This document shows, in pieces, positions 26,420 to 35,647 of a stretch of 51,736 bases of DNA (positions within the stretch are counted from its first letter, which is position 1; the number at the start of each line of letters is the position of its first letter). Position numbers and translations under genes: made by a program. The DNA comes from JBLRWS01 sp047921075 (GTDB lineage: Bacteria > Bacteroidota > Rhodothermia > Balneolales > Balneolaceae). The notes beneath the pieces are model-generated. The model ran no database searches and was not told the DNA's origin. It worked only from the letters and a program-made list of their open reading frames with translations. The stretch covers positions 1 to 51,736 of the forward strand of contig JBLRWS010000008.1 of the NCBI GenBank assembly GCA_047921075.1. The letters run 5' to 3'.

Positions 26420-27771
26420 TTACGGTATTAAAACTCGTTCGTATGCACTGCGATCGGTAAGGTAACGAATTGCCTCAATAAGAGAAGGGTCATCGGCCAG
26501 CAGCAGATGATTCGCCTCGGTGCGCCCCCGGGTTTGGGCAATCCACTCCCGCTTCAGATTGGTCTCTATAAAATCTCTTTTCTCGTGCAGCATCTGCTCT
26601 TTTTGGCGCTTCACCGATTCCTCCAGGTCCGCAATCAGGGAAGCAGACCGCCCGGCGTCGGCAAACTGATTTTTACTGGCCAACAATCCATCCAGATGTC
26701 GATCGGCCGGGGTGGTGTAGTCAAAATCAACGCTTTTTAAATAGGTAAGAAATCCATCAAAAAGATCGGCAGGCATTTCAGCCGTGCGTGTATCACCCTG
26801 AGGAAGCCTTCGGTTTATATACGTAAAAAAGTGATTGCCCTGCTGCAGTTCAATCTCGAGGCGGCCTTCATCATCGCGGGCAATAACCACATCGGGCTCG
26901 ATGCCCATGCCGTCGAGTACGGTGCGGCCGTTCCGGGTTTCAAAACTACGCCGAAGAGAATCGGGTATTTCCTGGCCCATATCGCCGCGGTCGCGATTGT
27001 AGTTGATCGATTGAATACTACGGCCACTCGGCATGTAGTACTGGGAAATCGTGATTTTAAGGGAGGTGTTGTACGAAAGCGGACGCACAACCTGCACCAG
27101 TCCTTTCCCAAAACTGCGCTCTCCGATTACCACACCACGGTCTAAATCCTGAATGGCTCCCGCCACTATTTCCGATGCGCTCGCGCTGCCGCGATTCATG
27201 AGAATGGCCANNNNNNNNNNNNNNNNNNNNNNNNNNNNNNNNNNNNNNNNNNNNNNNNNNNNNNNNNNNNNNNNNNNNNNNNNNNNNNNNNNNNNNNNNN
27301 NNNNNNNNNNCCGGTGGTTAAATTCTGAACCTCTTCGGGAATAAGTCCGCGAACCGGCAGCCCGTTAATAGCGCGGATCACATCTCCGGGGCGAATCCCG
27401 GATCGCTCGGCCGGATAGCCTTCAAGCGGTGCAATAACCACAATATCGTCGCCACGAAAGCCCGCATCGATACCCACACCGCCATAACTGCCGGAGGAGA
27501 GAATTTCCATACGCTGTTGCTCCCCCTCGTTGATAAACGTGGTGTAGGGGTCAAGCTCTTCCAGCATCGCATTGATGCTGCGATTCATCAATCGTTGCGG
27601 CTCTACATCTTCCAGATAGAGTGTATGTACCTCCTTAAAGACATCGTTAAAAATGGTAAGCTGCTTTTTGATCTCGAAATAGAGATCACTGGTGCGTACC
27701 CAAGCGGTGGTGATCAGCATCAAGCCGATCAACGCGGCCAAAAGTACAGCTGTGCGTTTTGATGAAATCAT
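26420..27771 (-). CDS. S41 family C-terminal processing peptidase (interrupted by assembly gap)
   Basis: CtpA/Prc-like periplasmic serine protease. The N-terminal part (153 residues, ATG at 27771) has a membrane anchor or signal (RTAVLLAALIGLMLITTAW), a helical region (SINAMLEELDPYTTFI) and the PDZ domain (GGVGIDAGFRGDDIVVIAPLEG, GIRPGDVIRAINGLPV). After the N run the catalytic serine is in NRGSASASEIVAGA and the lysine in RSFGKGLVQ; a 150-residue C-terminal extension with a coiled segment follows. The frames on the two sides of the N run differ, and more than 100 residues of the protease core are missing, so this is gap artefact and not mutation. 13 bases after the transglycosylase gene. Confidence 0.93.
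27211..27310. other. Assembly gap (100 N) in the S41 peptidase gene
   Basis: Exactly 100 N; the missing part of the PDZ/protease region should be several hundred bases. Confidence 0.99.
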
Positions 27772-27784
27772 GTACTATTGTTTG

Positions 27785-29770
27785 TTATCGAACGGGAATT
27801 TGCAGGGTTTGCCCGGCATAAATCGTGGTTCCGTTCAAATTATTGGCCTGTTGAATAGCGGCCACACTCACGCCATGTCGGCGGGCTATACCTCCTAACG
27901 TTTCATTACGCCGAACCGTGTATGCCATCGTATCGGATGTGGAAACACCCTCGAACCGGGTGCCGAAAATGTTCTCTCCGGCACGCTGCCGTCGTTCCAG
28001 CTCCTGTTTTTGGGAGAAGGAGAGCTCATTCACTTGCCGATAGTAGGCAAGCCGGTTGTTTGGCGCATGAATGGTGAGCGACTGCCCTACCCGAATGGTA
28101 TTGCCGATGCCGTTCCACGCACGGATTTGCCACGCCCGTACATCATACCACTCGGCGATGTGGCCGATGGTGTCGCCGCTTTTGACGGTGTAGGATACAG
28201 GAGATGTATTTGGCGGAGCCTGTACCTGACTGGTTGACTGAGTGCGGGAAGCCGTTGTGCCCGGCTGATTGGATGGGCGGTCGGCCTGCACACGCTCCAT
28301 CGAGCCCGGTGCGATGGGTACGACAATACGCTGGCCGGGATGGATGATATTGCTCAGGTTTTCGTTGGTTTCGTACAGTGCGCGAACCGATGTACCGTAC
28401 CGGCTGGCAATGTAGCCCAGCGTTTCCCCACGGCTTACGGTATGCATCGCAATTTCCTGTGCCCGCTCTTCTTGTGGAATGTTCTGATAAGCAACTGTAA
28501 ACCGATCTTTCACCCCTTTTGGTAACTTCAGAGGGTAGGTGTCACCGGGTGGTGTTGCCCAGCGCAATAATTCGGGGTTGAAATCGCGCAACTCTTGCGT
28601 GGTAATACCAGCTGCATCGGCCAGCGCATCGAGCGGCATCAAACCGGCTACCTCCACCACGTCAAAACTGTACGCCTCGCCGCCATAGAAACGATCAAAT
28701 CCAAACTCCTCGGGGTTCATGGCAATGGTGGTTGCAGCGATAAAGCCGGGCACGTAACCACGCGTTTCGCGGGGAAGGTACGGGAAGGCTGTCCAGTAGT
28801 TCTCTTCGCCGCCGGCTGCACGGATGGCGCGACGCAGTCCGCGAGGGCTGATATTATACCCGGCCAAAGCCAGATGCCAGTCGCCCCAAATCTCATACAA
28901 GTCGTTCAGGTGGCGTGCCGCTGCACGAGTTGATTTTACCGGGTCGCGGCGTTCATCAATCCACCAGTTCACCTCCAGCCCGTACATCGCGCCGGTAGCA
29001 CGAATAAACTGCCACAGGCCCACGGCCGATGCCCAGCTACGAGCCGTTGGCACCAGCCCGCTTTCAATCATCGAAAGGTGAATCAATTCGAGCGGAGTGC
29101 CTTCATCTTCAAAAATTTCACGCATCATCGGAAAGTAGTATTCCGACCGCTCCAGCCAGCGCTCCATTACATCGGGGCGGCGAAGGGTGTAATACATCAG
29201 ATGACGATTTACATGTGTATTCTGAACCAACGGCACGTCGGTACGATTAAATGTGAGGTTTTCCGGCAGACGAAACCCTTCGGTCATCCATTCATCCTGC
29301 CCGGAAAAAAGCTCCTCCTGAATGTCAAAAATATCCCCTTCTACCTCCTGCTGAGGATCAGAAATAGCGTAAAACTCCCGGTATTCTGCCATTACAGACC
29401 GATAGAGTTCGGTGAAGCGGCGATTGGACTGCATCTCAGGAAAATCGTCCATCAGGGCCTGAATAGCGGCAAATGCATCGTTGATGTATGACTCGGCCTG
29501 TACCAGGTCGCCATGCACCTGCGAGTCGATGGCCAGCACATGCATACGGTAGATATCCGCGATGCGCACCATGGTCTCTTTTTCGAGCTCGGTTACCTCC
29601 GGTCGGTCTTCAGCCGGCAGTGCATCACGGTCGGTCTGTAATAGAGGGTTCGAGTACGGCAGCAACTTTACCGGCACATCAGCCGTGTTGCCCGAATCGC
29701 CGGTGGTTTGCTGGGCCAGAACGGGCATCCATAACAAACAAAAAACAGTGAGTATAGTCAGGTGCTTCAT
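27785..29770 (-). CDS. Membrane-bound lytic transglycosylase D-like, SLT plus three LysM domains
   Basis: 661 residues from the ATG at 29770 (MKHLTILTVFCLLWMPVLAQQ, a signal peptide). The open frame extends 47 codons upstream but without the signal at its N-terminus. A helical domain is followed by the SLT catalytic domain with the active-site Glu about residue 236 (HLSMIESGLVPTA), SAVGLWQFI and ALAGYN. Three peptidoglycan-binding LysM repeats are at about 443-486, 527-568 and 617-659, separated by Ser/Thr/Pro-rich linkers. It cleaves glycan strands to 1,6-anhydro-muropeptides in the periplasm. First gene of the envelope cluster; 165 bases separate it from nadE. Confidence 0.92.
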   Translation of the reverse strand: MKHLTILTVFCLLWMPVLAQQTTGDSGNTADVPVKLLPYSNPLLQTDRDALPAEDRPEVTELEKETMVRIADIYRMHVLAIDSQVHGDLVQAESYINDAFAAIQALMDDFPEMQSNRRFTELYRSVMAEYREFYAISDPQQEVEGDIFDIQEELFSGQDEWMTEGFRLPENLTFNRTDVPLVQNTHVNRHLMYYTLRRPDVMERWLERSEYYFPMMREIFEDEGTPLELIHLSMIESGLVPTARSWASAVGLWQFIRATGAMYGLEVNWWIDERRDPVKSTRAAARHLNDLYEIWGDWHLALAGYNISPRGLRRAIRAAGGEENYWTAFPYLPRETRGYVPGFIAATTIAMNPEEFGFDRFYGGEAYSFDVVEVAGLMPLDALADAAGITTQELRDFNPELLRWATPPGDTYPLKLPKGVKDRFTVAYQNIPQEERAQEIAMHTVSRGETLGYIASRYGTSVRALYETNENLSNIIHPGQRIVVPIAPGSMERVQADRPSNQPGTTASRTQSTSQVQAPPNTSPVSYTVKSGDTIGHIAEWYDVRAWQIRAWNGIGNTIRVGQSLTIHAPNNRLAYYRQVNELSFSQKQELERRQRAGENIFGTRFEGVSTSDTMAYTVRRNETLGGIARRHGVSVAAIQQANNLNGTTIYAGQTLQIPVR

Positions 29771-29935
29771 AAAGAGATAAAAGATTAGGAAATGGGAGCT
29801 TACAGCCACAAGCAGCAACGTGCAAAAGGCCGAAACGTTGTAGATGATTTCTCTTTTTTTAAAGATTTTGCAACGCACATTCAAAACCGACTGTGCAGGG
29901 CTACATTTCAACTCTGAAGTTTAGTGCATTTTCTT

Positions 29936-31639
29936 TCAAGATTCAAAAATCTTCCGGCGAAATTCGTGGCCGGTGTACTGCTGTACCAGAGGCCAGCGCC
30001 GGCCAGTTCCAAACGATTTGGACGAGAGCTTCAGGATGGGTGCGGCTTGGTAGCGTTTAAACTCGTTGCGGTCGGTCAGTTGAATGACCTGCTTCACAGC
30101 ATCGGGGCGGCCTGTGTGCTCTGCGATGGCCTCGGCTGATTCCTGTAGTTCGATGTAGCGCTTCAAAATTTCGTCCAGCAGATCGTATTCCGGCAGGCTG
30201 TCGCTGTCTTTTTGATCGGCCCGCAGCTCGGCACTGGGCGCTTTTTCGATAATCGACTCCGGAATCACTTCTTTTCCCCAAAGCTCTTTATTCATCCAGC
30301 GGGCAAGAGCGTACACTTCGGTTTTGTACAGATCCCCAATAATAGCCAACGCGCCATTCATATCGCCGTAGAGCGTGGCGTATCCCACGGCATACTCCGA
30401 TTTGTTGCCGGTTGCGAGCAGAAATTGTCCGAATTTATTGGCATAGGCCATCAAGAGCAATCCGCGTAGCCGGCTTTGGAGGTTCTCTTCAGCCACGCCA
30501 AAGTTCAACCCTTCAAACAACGGCTCGAGCGTGCTGTTGGCTGTGTCGTACAGCTCTTTGATGGGCAGTTCGTACAACTGAACCCCCAGGTTACGAGCCA
30601 GTTTTTCTGAATCGGATACACTGCCTTCACTCGAAAACTTGCTTGGCATCGTAATCGCTGTTACCTGTTCCGGGCCAAGCACCTCGGCGGCAATGGCACA
30701 GACCAGCGCCGAATCGATACCGCCGCTCAGCCCCAGCACCACGTTTTCAGTAACGCCTGTTTTGTTGATATAATCGCGCAAGCCACAGGCGATGGCGTGG
30801 AACTGACGCTCCTCTGCAGAACGATAATACGTTGGATAATTGCCGGAGGGGTCGGGGATGAGCCGGCCGCTTTCCGGATCAAAATCCACATCGACATGGG
30901 ATGGGTGGAACGGACGGGTGGTACAGCAGATCTCCCCATCGGCGGAGAGTGCCATCGAATCACCGTCAAAAATAATCTCTGTATGCGCGCCGACCTGGTT
31001 GGCGTAAAGCACCGGCAGGGAGAGCAACTGCGCATGGCGAGCCAGCATGGCGGCCCGGTTCTCGTGTTTGGATGTGGTGTAGGGCGAGGCGGATATGTTG
31101 ATGAGAACCTGCGCCCCTTTCGCTGCCACCTCACTGGCGGGATCGATATCGTAGGTGTGATATTGCACCTCATTTTCGTTGTACCAGATATCTTCACAGA
31201 TCGTCACGCCCAGTGCAACGCCATCCAGCTGCATGCACCGAAACTCCGTATTGGGTTCGAAATAGCGCAGGTCATCGAATACATCATAGGTGGGCAGTAG
31301 TGTTTTATGCACCACATCCAGCACGTTTCCACCGCGCGCCAAAAGCGCTGAATTGAACATTCGGCGGCCCGTACCCTTTTTATTAGGCGTAATGTTGCCA
31401 AATAGCAGGGCTGTCTTTTGGGTGGCTGCAGCAATCCGTTTACCCGCTTCGTAGCAGAGTGTACGGAACGCCTCTTTTTCGAGCAGATCTTGTGTTGGAT
31501 AGCCGGTGACGACCATTTCAGGCAAAATCAGAAGATCGACCCCGGCCGCTTCGGCATCGGCAAGTGCCTCCAAAATAGCCGCTTCATTCCCCTTTATATC
31601 GCCAATGGTGGGGTTTAATTGCTGCAGACGTATGTTCAT
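29936..31639 (-). CDS. nadE: Glutamine-dependent NAD+ synthetase
   Basis: 567 residues. Last step of NAD synthesis: amidation of deamido-NAD with ammonia from glutamine. The N-terminal nitrilase-like glutaminase domain (1-270) has the E41-K112-C148 triad (LPEM, VHKTLLPTYDVFDD, TICEDIW). The C-terminal synthetase has the PP-loop SGGIDS at 305-310 and LATGNKSEYAVGYATLYGD. ATG start, 6 bases after the upstream amidohydrolase stop, so probably on the same transcript. Confidence 0.96.
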   Translation of the reverse strand: MNIRLQQLNPTIGDIKGNEAAILEALADAEAAGVDLLILPEMVVTGYPTQDLLEKEAFRTLCYEAGKRIAAATQKTALLFGNITPNKKGTGRRMFNSALLARGGNVLDVVHKTLLPTYDVFDDLRYFEPNTEFRCMQLDGVALGVTICEDIWYNENEVQYHTYDIDPASEVAAKGAQVLINISASPYTTSKHENRAAMLARHAQLLSLPVLYANQVGAHTEIIFDGDSMALSADGEICCTTRPFHPSHVDVDFDPESGRLIPDPSGNYPTYYRSAEERQFHAIACGLRDYINKTGVTENVVLGLSGGIDSALVCAIAAEVLGPEQVTAITMPSKFSSEGSVSDSEKLARNLGVQLYELPIKELYDTANSTLEPLFEGLNFGVAEENLQSRLRGLLLMAYANKFGQFLLATGNKSEYAVGYATLYGDMNGALAIIGDLYKTEVYALARWMNKELWGKEVIPESIIEKAPSAELRADQKDSDSLPEYDLLDEILKRYIELQESAEAIAEHTGRPDAVKQVIQLTDRNEFKRYQAAPILKLSSKSFGTGRRWPLVQQYTGHEFRRKIFES

Positions 31640-31645
31640 AAATAA

Positions 31646-33307
31646 TCAGTTTCTTGAGTAAACCCGTGTTCCGCCCACCCACGTTTCCAGCACCTCGGTT
31701 TGCCAAATTTCAGAGGCGTCGGCTTCAAAGAAGTCGCGGTCTACAAGTATAAAATCGGCCCATTTGCCGGGTTCCAGTGTACCGATAACCTCTTCCTGAT
31801 GGGCGCCGTAGGCGGCGTCGATGGTGAATGCCCGCAACGCTTCAACGCGGCTCATCGCCTGCTCGCTGTACCAGCCGCCGGGCGGCATTCCCTCGTGATC
31901 TTTTCGCGTTACCGCAGCGTACAGTCCATAAAAGGGATTTACCTCTTCAACAGGAAAATCGGAACCGCCGGCAATTACGGTACCCTGATCCAAAAACGTC
32001 TGCCACGCATACGATGTTTTAATACGCTCCGATCCTACACGGTCTTCGGCCATGTTCATGTCGCTGGTAGCGTGAATGGGCTGCATGGAGGCGACCAGGT
32101 CCAGCTCTACGAATCGGGGAATGTCATCCGGGTGGACAATCTGGGCGTGCTCAATGCGGTGGCGCATTCCAGACTGGTCGCCAAGCTCGTTTGCAGCGTG
32201 CTCAAATGCATCCAGAACCTGACGGTTGGCCGCATCGCCAATGGCGTGAATGTTCATTTGAAAACCGTTGGAAGCGCCCTTCAACACCATCCCGTTAAGT
32301 TCTTCCTGATCGAAAAAGAGCAGTCCGCTGTTGCCGGGTTCATCGTCATAATCATCGATCAGCGCTGCGCCCCGACTGCCCAGAGCTCCATCTGCCGAAA
32401 TTTTTACGCTTCGCAGTGCAAGCAGGTCATTGGCATAGCTATGTACCGGGCCATCAGCCGCCATCTTATCGAATGTATCCCCTGTGCCGGCTACCATGGC
32501 GTAGATGCGGGTGAGCAGCTCACCGTTGTCGGCTGTCTCTTTGTAGAGTTCCCAGGTCTGCAGATCGGTGCGCGCATCGTGTACGGAGGTGAGTCCGTTC
32601 GCGGCCATCGCTTCCAATGCGAGCCTGAGTGCGCGCCGGCGGTCCTCTTCGTCATACTCCGGCACCTGATTGGAGACATACCGCATGGCCGTATCGATAA
32701 AAATGCCGGTAGCGTCGCCTCTATTGTTTCGAATGATTCGCCCTCCCTGCAGGTCGGGGGTATCGCGGCTGATGCTGGCAATTTCCATGGCGCGCGTATT
32801 GGCCCACGCAGCGTGCCCATCAATACGGGTTAGCCAAACCGGGCGATCGGGCACAACCCGGTCCAGGTCGGCGGCCGTCGGGAATTCGTTCTCTTCCCAG
32901 AGAACCTGATTCCATCCGCGCCCTAAAATCCATTCGGCATCGGGATTGGCTTCGGCATGCGCCCGCACTTTCTCGAGCGCCTCCTCAAGGCTGGTAATAC
33001 CGGCCAAATTCACATTCATCTCCTGAAATCCGAGGCCCATGACGTGCGCGTGGGCATCGATCAGGCCGGGAAGCAGGGTATGGCCTTCTCCGTCGCGCGG
33101 AGTGAAGTTGGGATATTGCTGGCGAAGCTCATCCGAGCCACCGGTTGCCACCACTTTTCCATCGGTAAATGCAATCGCCTCAAAGGAGAGAAGGTCACCA
33201 TCGGCCAGTGTGTAGCCGTTCACATTATAGAGGATGTGGCCCTGTTCGTCGGTTGAGCAGGCCATCATCGAAAACAGTATCAGTAGAGCAAATGCGTATC
33301 GTATCAT
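31646..33307 (-). CDS. Amidohydrolase family lipoprotein (YtcJ-like)
   Basis: 553 residues from the ATG at 33307. Possible lipoprotein signal: MIRYAFALLILFSMMACS with Cys17, although the residues before it are not an ideal lipobox. Metal-dependent hydrolase of the COG1574 (YtcJ/NfdA) group: GLIDAHAHVMGLG for the first two His ligands, RIDGHAAWANT, VKISADGALGSRGAAL, HAIGDAANRQVLDAFE, HRIEHAQIV, GGSDFPVE and EPGKWADFILVD. Substrates in this family vary (N-substituted formamides, other amides), so none is assigned. 57 bases after the NUDIX gene. Confidence 0.87.
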   Translation of the reverse strand: MIRYAFALLILFSMMACSTDEQGHILYNVNGYTLADGDLLSFEAIAFTDGKVVATGGSDELRQQYPNFTPRDGEGHTLLPGLIDAHAHVMGLGFQEMNVNLAGITSLEEALEKVRAHAEANPDAEWILGRGWNQVLWEENEFPTAADLDRVVPDRPVWLTRIDGHAAWANTRAMEIASISRDTPDLQGGRIIRNNRGDATGIFIDTAMRYVSNQVPEYDEEDRRRALRLALEAMAANGLTSVHDARTDLQTWELYKETADNGELLTRIYAMVAGTGDTFDKMAADGPVHSYANDLLALRSVKISADGALGSRGAALIDDYDDEPGNSGLLFFDQEELNGMVLKGASNGFQMNIHAIGDAANRQVLDAFEHAANELGDQSGMRHRIEHAQIVHPDDIPRFVELDLVASMQPIHATSDMNMAEDRVGSERIKTSYAWQTFLDQGTVIAGGSDFPVEEVNPFYGLYAAVTRKDHEGMPPGGWYSEQAMSRVEALRAFTIDAAYGAHQEEVIGTLEPGKWADFILVDRDFFEADASEIWQTEVLETWVGGTRVYSRN

Positions 33308-33364
33308 AAAAGTAAGATCAATTCGAGCTATGGTTTCGGACAAATATACAAAACGTTCGCCGGT

Positions 33365-33850
33365 TTAAGAGATGGGCGCATCGGATTGATGATGATCTAC
33401 CCTGTTTGTCAACAAAGTGCCGTTTTGAATATCGTTTTTCAGAAAAGTGGGGTGGAGCTCCAGCGCTGCTGCCTCAGCTAAAGGGATAAATCGACTATCC
33501 AGAAACGGCTGATCGGCCGATCGAAATTCGGGATCGGTGCCGATGGATGGGGTACCGGAACGGTAGCCCGCTACAAAATAGAATTCGATGGCATGAAACG
33601 GAGGCTGACGAAACTCATGCAGATACCGAAGCCTCGGGGATTCGGCTTCTATTCCCGTCTCTTCCCGTAATTCGCGCATTGCGGCAGCTGCGCACGATTC
33701 CTGAAGCTTGACCAAGCCACCGGGAATCAGCCAAATGGGATGATCGCGGGTGGGCACATGTTGCTTTACCAGCAGCAGATGGTCATCCCTCACTACAATC
33801 GCACACGATCGAACCCGTACCCGGTTGGCGAACGGCGAGTCAGTTTTCAC
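33365..33850 (-). CDS. NUDIX hydrolase
   Basis: 161 residues from a GTG at 33850, which overlaps the end of pyrG by 11 bases; the frame is open a little further but lies wholly inside pyrG there. The Nudix box is complete: GGLVKLQESCAAAAMRELREETGI. HPIWLIPGG precedes it. These enzymes hydrolyse a nucleoside diphosphate linked to another group X. Coupling to CTP synthase suggests a nucleotide-related role, but the substrate cannot be named. Confidence 0.85.
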   Translation of the reverse strand: MKTDSPFANRVRVRSCAIVVRDDHLLLVKQHVPTRDHPIWLIPGGLVKLQESCAAAAMRELREETGIEAESPRLRYLHEFRQPPFHAIEFYFVAGYRSGTPSIGTDPEFRSADQPFLDSRFIPLAEAAALELHPTFLKNDIQNGTLLTNRVDHHQSDAPIS

Positions 33851-35474
33851 GGTGTTCGACAGCCACAGTTTGTTGAACCAGTGCCGCCTCAATAAATCCC
33901 TGAAAGAGCGGATGCGGCCGATAGACGGTACTTTTCAGCTCGGGATGAAATTGCACGCCTACGAACCAGGGATGAAGATCTCCGTCAAGCTCCACAATTT
34001 CAACGAGGTCCCGTTTCGGGTTCACGCCGGCAATCACGAGCCCTTTCTTTTGCATCTCGTCACGGTAGGCGTTGTTAAACTCATAGCGGTGGCGGTGTCG
34101 TTCGTCAATATCTGTGCTGCCGTATGCGTTGTGGGCAGTTGTCCCTTTGGCCAGCTCGCAGTCGTATTTTCCAAGACGCATGGTGCCGCCCATATTTTCA
34201 ATGTCGCGCTGTTCGTGCATCAGGTCTATGACCGGATATTTGCTGTGCTCGTCAAACTCTGTGCTGTTGGCCTCTTTTTTACCCAGTACATTGCGGGCGA
34301 ATTCAACCACGGCACACTGCATGCCCAGGCAGATTCCAAAAAACGGGACTTTCTGTTCGCGGGCGTACCGAACGGCTTCAATTTTACCGTCGATGCCGCG
34401 GTCGCCAAAACCGGGAGCCACCAGCAAGCCGTCTGCGTCATGGAGGTTTTCGGCTATATTTTCGGGAGTGAGCGTGTCGGATTGTATCCAGCGGATGGAG
34501 ACTTTACAATCGTTCATGGCACCACCGTGAATCAGCGCCTCCACGATGGATTTGTACGCATCATGATGTTCTACATATTTCCCAACCAGAGCGATAGTCA
34601 CCTTCTTCTTGGGAAATTTGATCCGCTCTACAAACTCCACCCATTTTTTCAGATCGGCGTTTTTAGCCGGCAGGTCCAGCTTTTCAATCACCCGCAGATC
34701 GAGCCCTTCGTTCTGCATTAACAGGGGCACTTCGTAAATACTTTCCGCATCAAGAGAGGCGATCACATCTTCGTTATCCACGTTGCAAAATTGCGCAATC
34801 TTCCGGCGAATGGAGCCATCCAGAGGATATTCACTGCGACAGACCAAAATATCGGGGCTAAGCCCGCTTTCCGAAAGCATTTTTACCGAGTGCTGTGTCG
34901 GTTTGGTTTTGAGCTCGCGCGCGGCCGCCAGATACGGAACCAGCGTAAGATGGATAGAGAGAATATTTTTTCGGCCCACATCGTAACGAAGCTGCCGCAT
35001 CGCTTCGATGTACGGCAAGCTCTCAATATCGCCCACGGTGCCTCCAACCTCTACAAGCACCACATCATAATCCTGCGAATTACCCAGCCGCAGCACATGC
35101 GATTTAATCTCATCGGTAATGTGCGGAATCACCTGTACCGTTTTGCCGAGGTAGGCTCCTTTGCGCTCTTTGGTGATCACATCGTAATAGATACGTCCGG
35201 TGGTCACGTTGTTGCTCTGCGAGGTTCGGATATCCAGAAAGCGCTCGTAATGGCCAAGATCGAGGTCGGTTTCGGCACCGTCGTCTGTGACGTACACCTC
35301 ACCGTGCTCGTAAGGGTTCATCGTTCCCGGATCGACGTTGATATAGGGATCGAGCTTTTGAATGGTAACCCGCAAGCCCCGGGCGATAAGCAGACGGCCA
35401 AGAGAAGCACAAATGATTCCTTTACCAAGAGAAGAGGTAACCCCGCCGGTTACAACAATATATTTAGTAGACAT
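33840..35474 (-). CDS. pyrG: CTP synthase
   Basis: 544 residues. Converts UTP to CTP with glutamine or ammonia. The synthetase domain begins TKYIVVTGGVTSSLGKGIICASLGRLL with the P-loop and the CTP/UTP site (LDPYINVDPGTMNP, GTVGDIES). The glutamine amidotransferase domain has nucleophile Cys382 (FGICLGMQCA), His510 and Glu512 (VGVQFHPELKS). Standard length. ATG start. A plausible promoter and a palindrome lie in the 173-base gap upstream. Confidence 0.98.
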   Translation of the reverse strand: MSTKYIVVTGGVTSSLGKGIICASLGRLLIARGLRVTIQKLDPYINVDPGTMNPYEHGEVYVTDDGAETDLDLGHYERFLDIRTSQSNNVTTGRIYYDVITKERKGAYLGKTVQVIPHITDEIKSHVLRLGNSQDYDVVLVEVGGTVGDIESLPYIEAMRQLRYDVGRKNILSIHLTLVPYLAAARELKTKPTQHSVKMLSESGLSPDILVCRSEYPLDGSIRRKIAQFCNVDNEDVIASLDAESIYEVPLLMQNEGLDLRVIEKLDLPAKNADLKKWVEFVERIKFPKKKVTIALVGKYVEHHDAYKSIVEALIHGGAMNDCKVSIRWIQSDTLTPENIAENLHDADGLLVAPGFGDRGIDGKIEAVRYAREQKVPFFGICLGMQCAVVEFARNVLGKKEANSTEFDEHSKYPVIDLMHEQRDIENMGGTMRLGKYDCELAKGTTAHNAYGSTDIDERHRHRYEFNNAYRDEMQKKGLVIAGVNPKRDLVEIVELDGDLHPWFVGVQFHPELKSTVYRPHPLFQGFIEAALVQQTVAVEHREN

Positions 35475-35504
35475 GAAGTGTGGGAAGTTGGGTTTGCGGA
35501 TTTG

Positions 35505-35536
35505 TAAAAATAGCAGGCTCCCGTCTGCAATTCAAA
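35505..35536 (-). promoter_or_regulatory. pyrG: Candidate Bacteroidota-type promoter of pyrG
   Basis: Read on the minus strand: TTTG (35536-35533), 20 bases, TATTTTTA (35512-35505), one mismatch from TAnnTTTG. The expected start point would give a leader of about 24 bases before the pyrG ATG at 35474. Confidence 0.45.
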
Positions 35537-35551
35537 CCAAAAGCAGAAGAA

Positions 35552-35569
35552 TTGCAAAGTATTTTGCAA
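35552..35569. repeat. Perfect palindrome upstream of the pyrG promoter
   Basis: TTGCAAA, GTAT, TTTGCAA: seven-base arms with a four-base centre, 16 bases upstream of the -33-like element. The size fits a dimeric transcription factor site. Confidence 0.4.
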
Positions 35570-35647
35570 CCACTCATCCGCCCGCTCGTCGAGCCGGCGT
35601 AATGATGCGAATGAGATTGAAAGCGGCAAGCGTATGACGCAAAAAAT

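Noticed and set aside
31700..32833. A 377-codon open frame on the plus strand opposite the amidohydrolase
   Set aside because: Antisense shadow of a gene with conserved metal-binding motifs.
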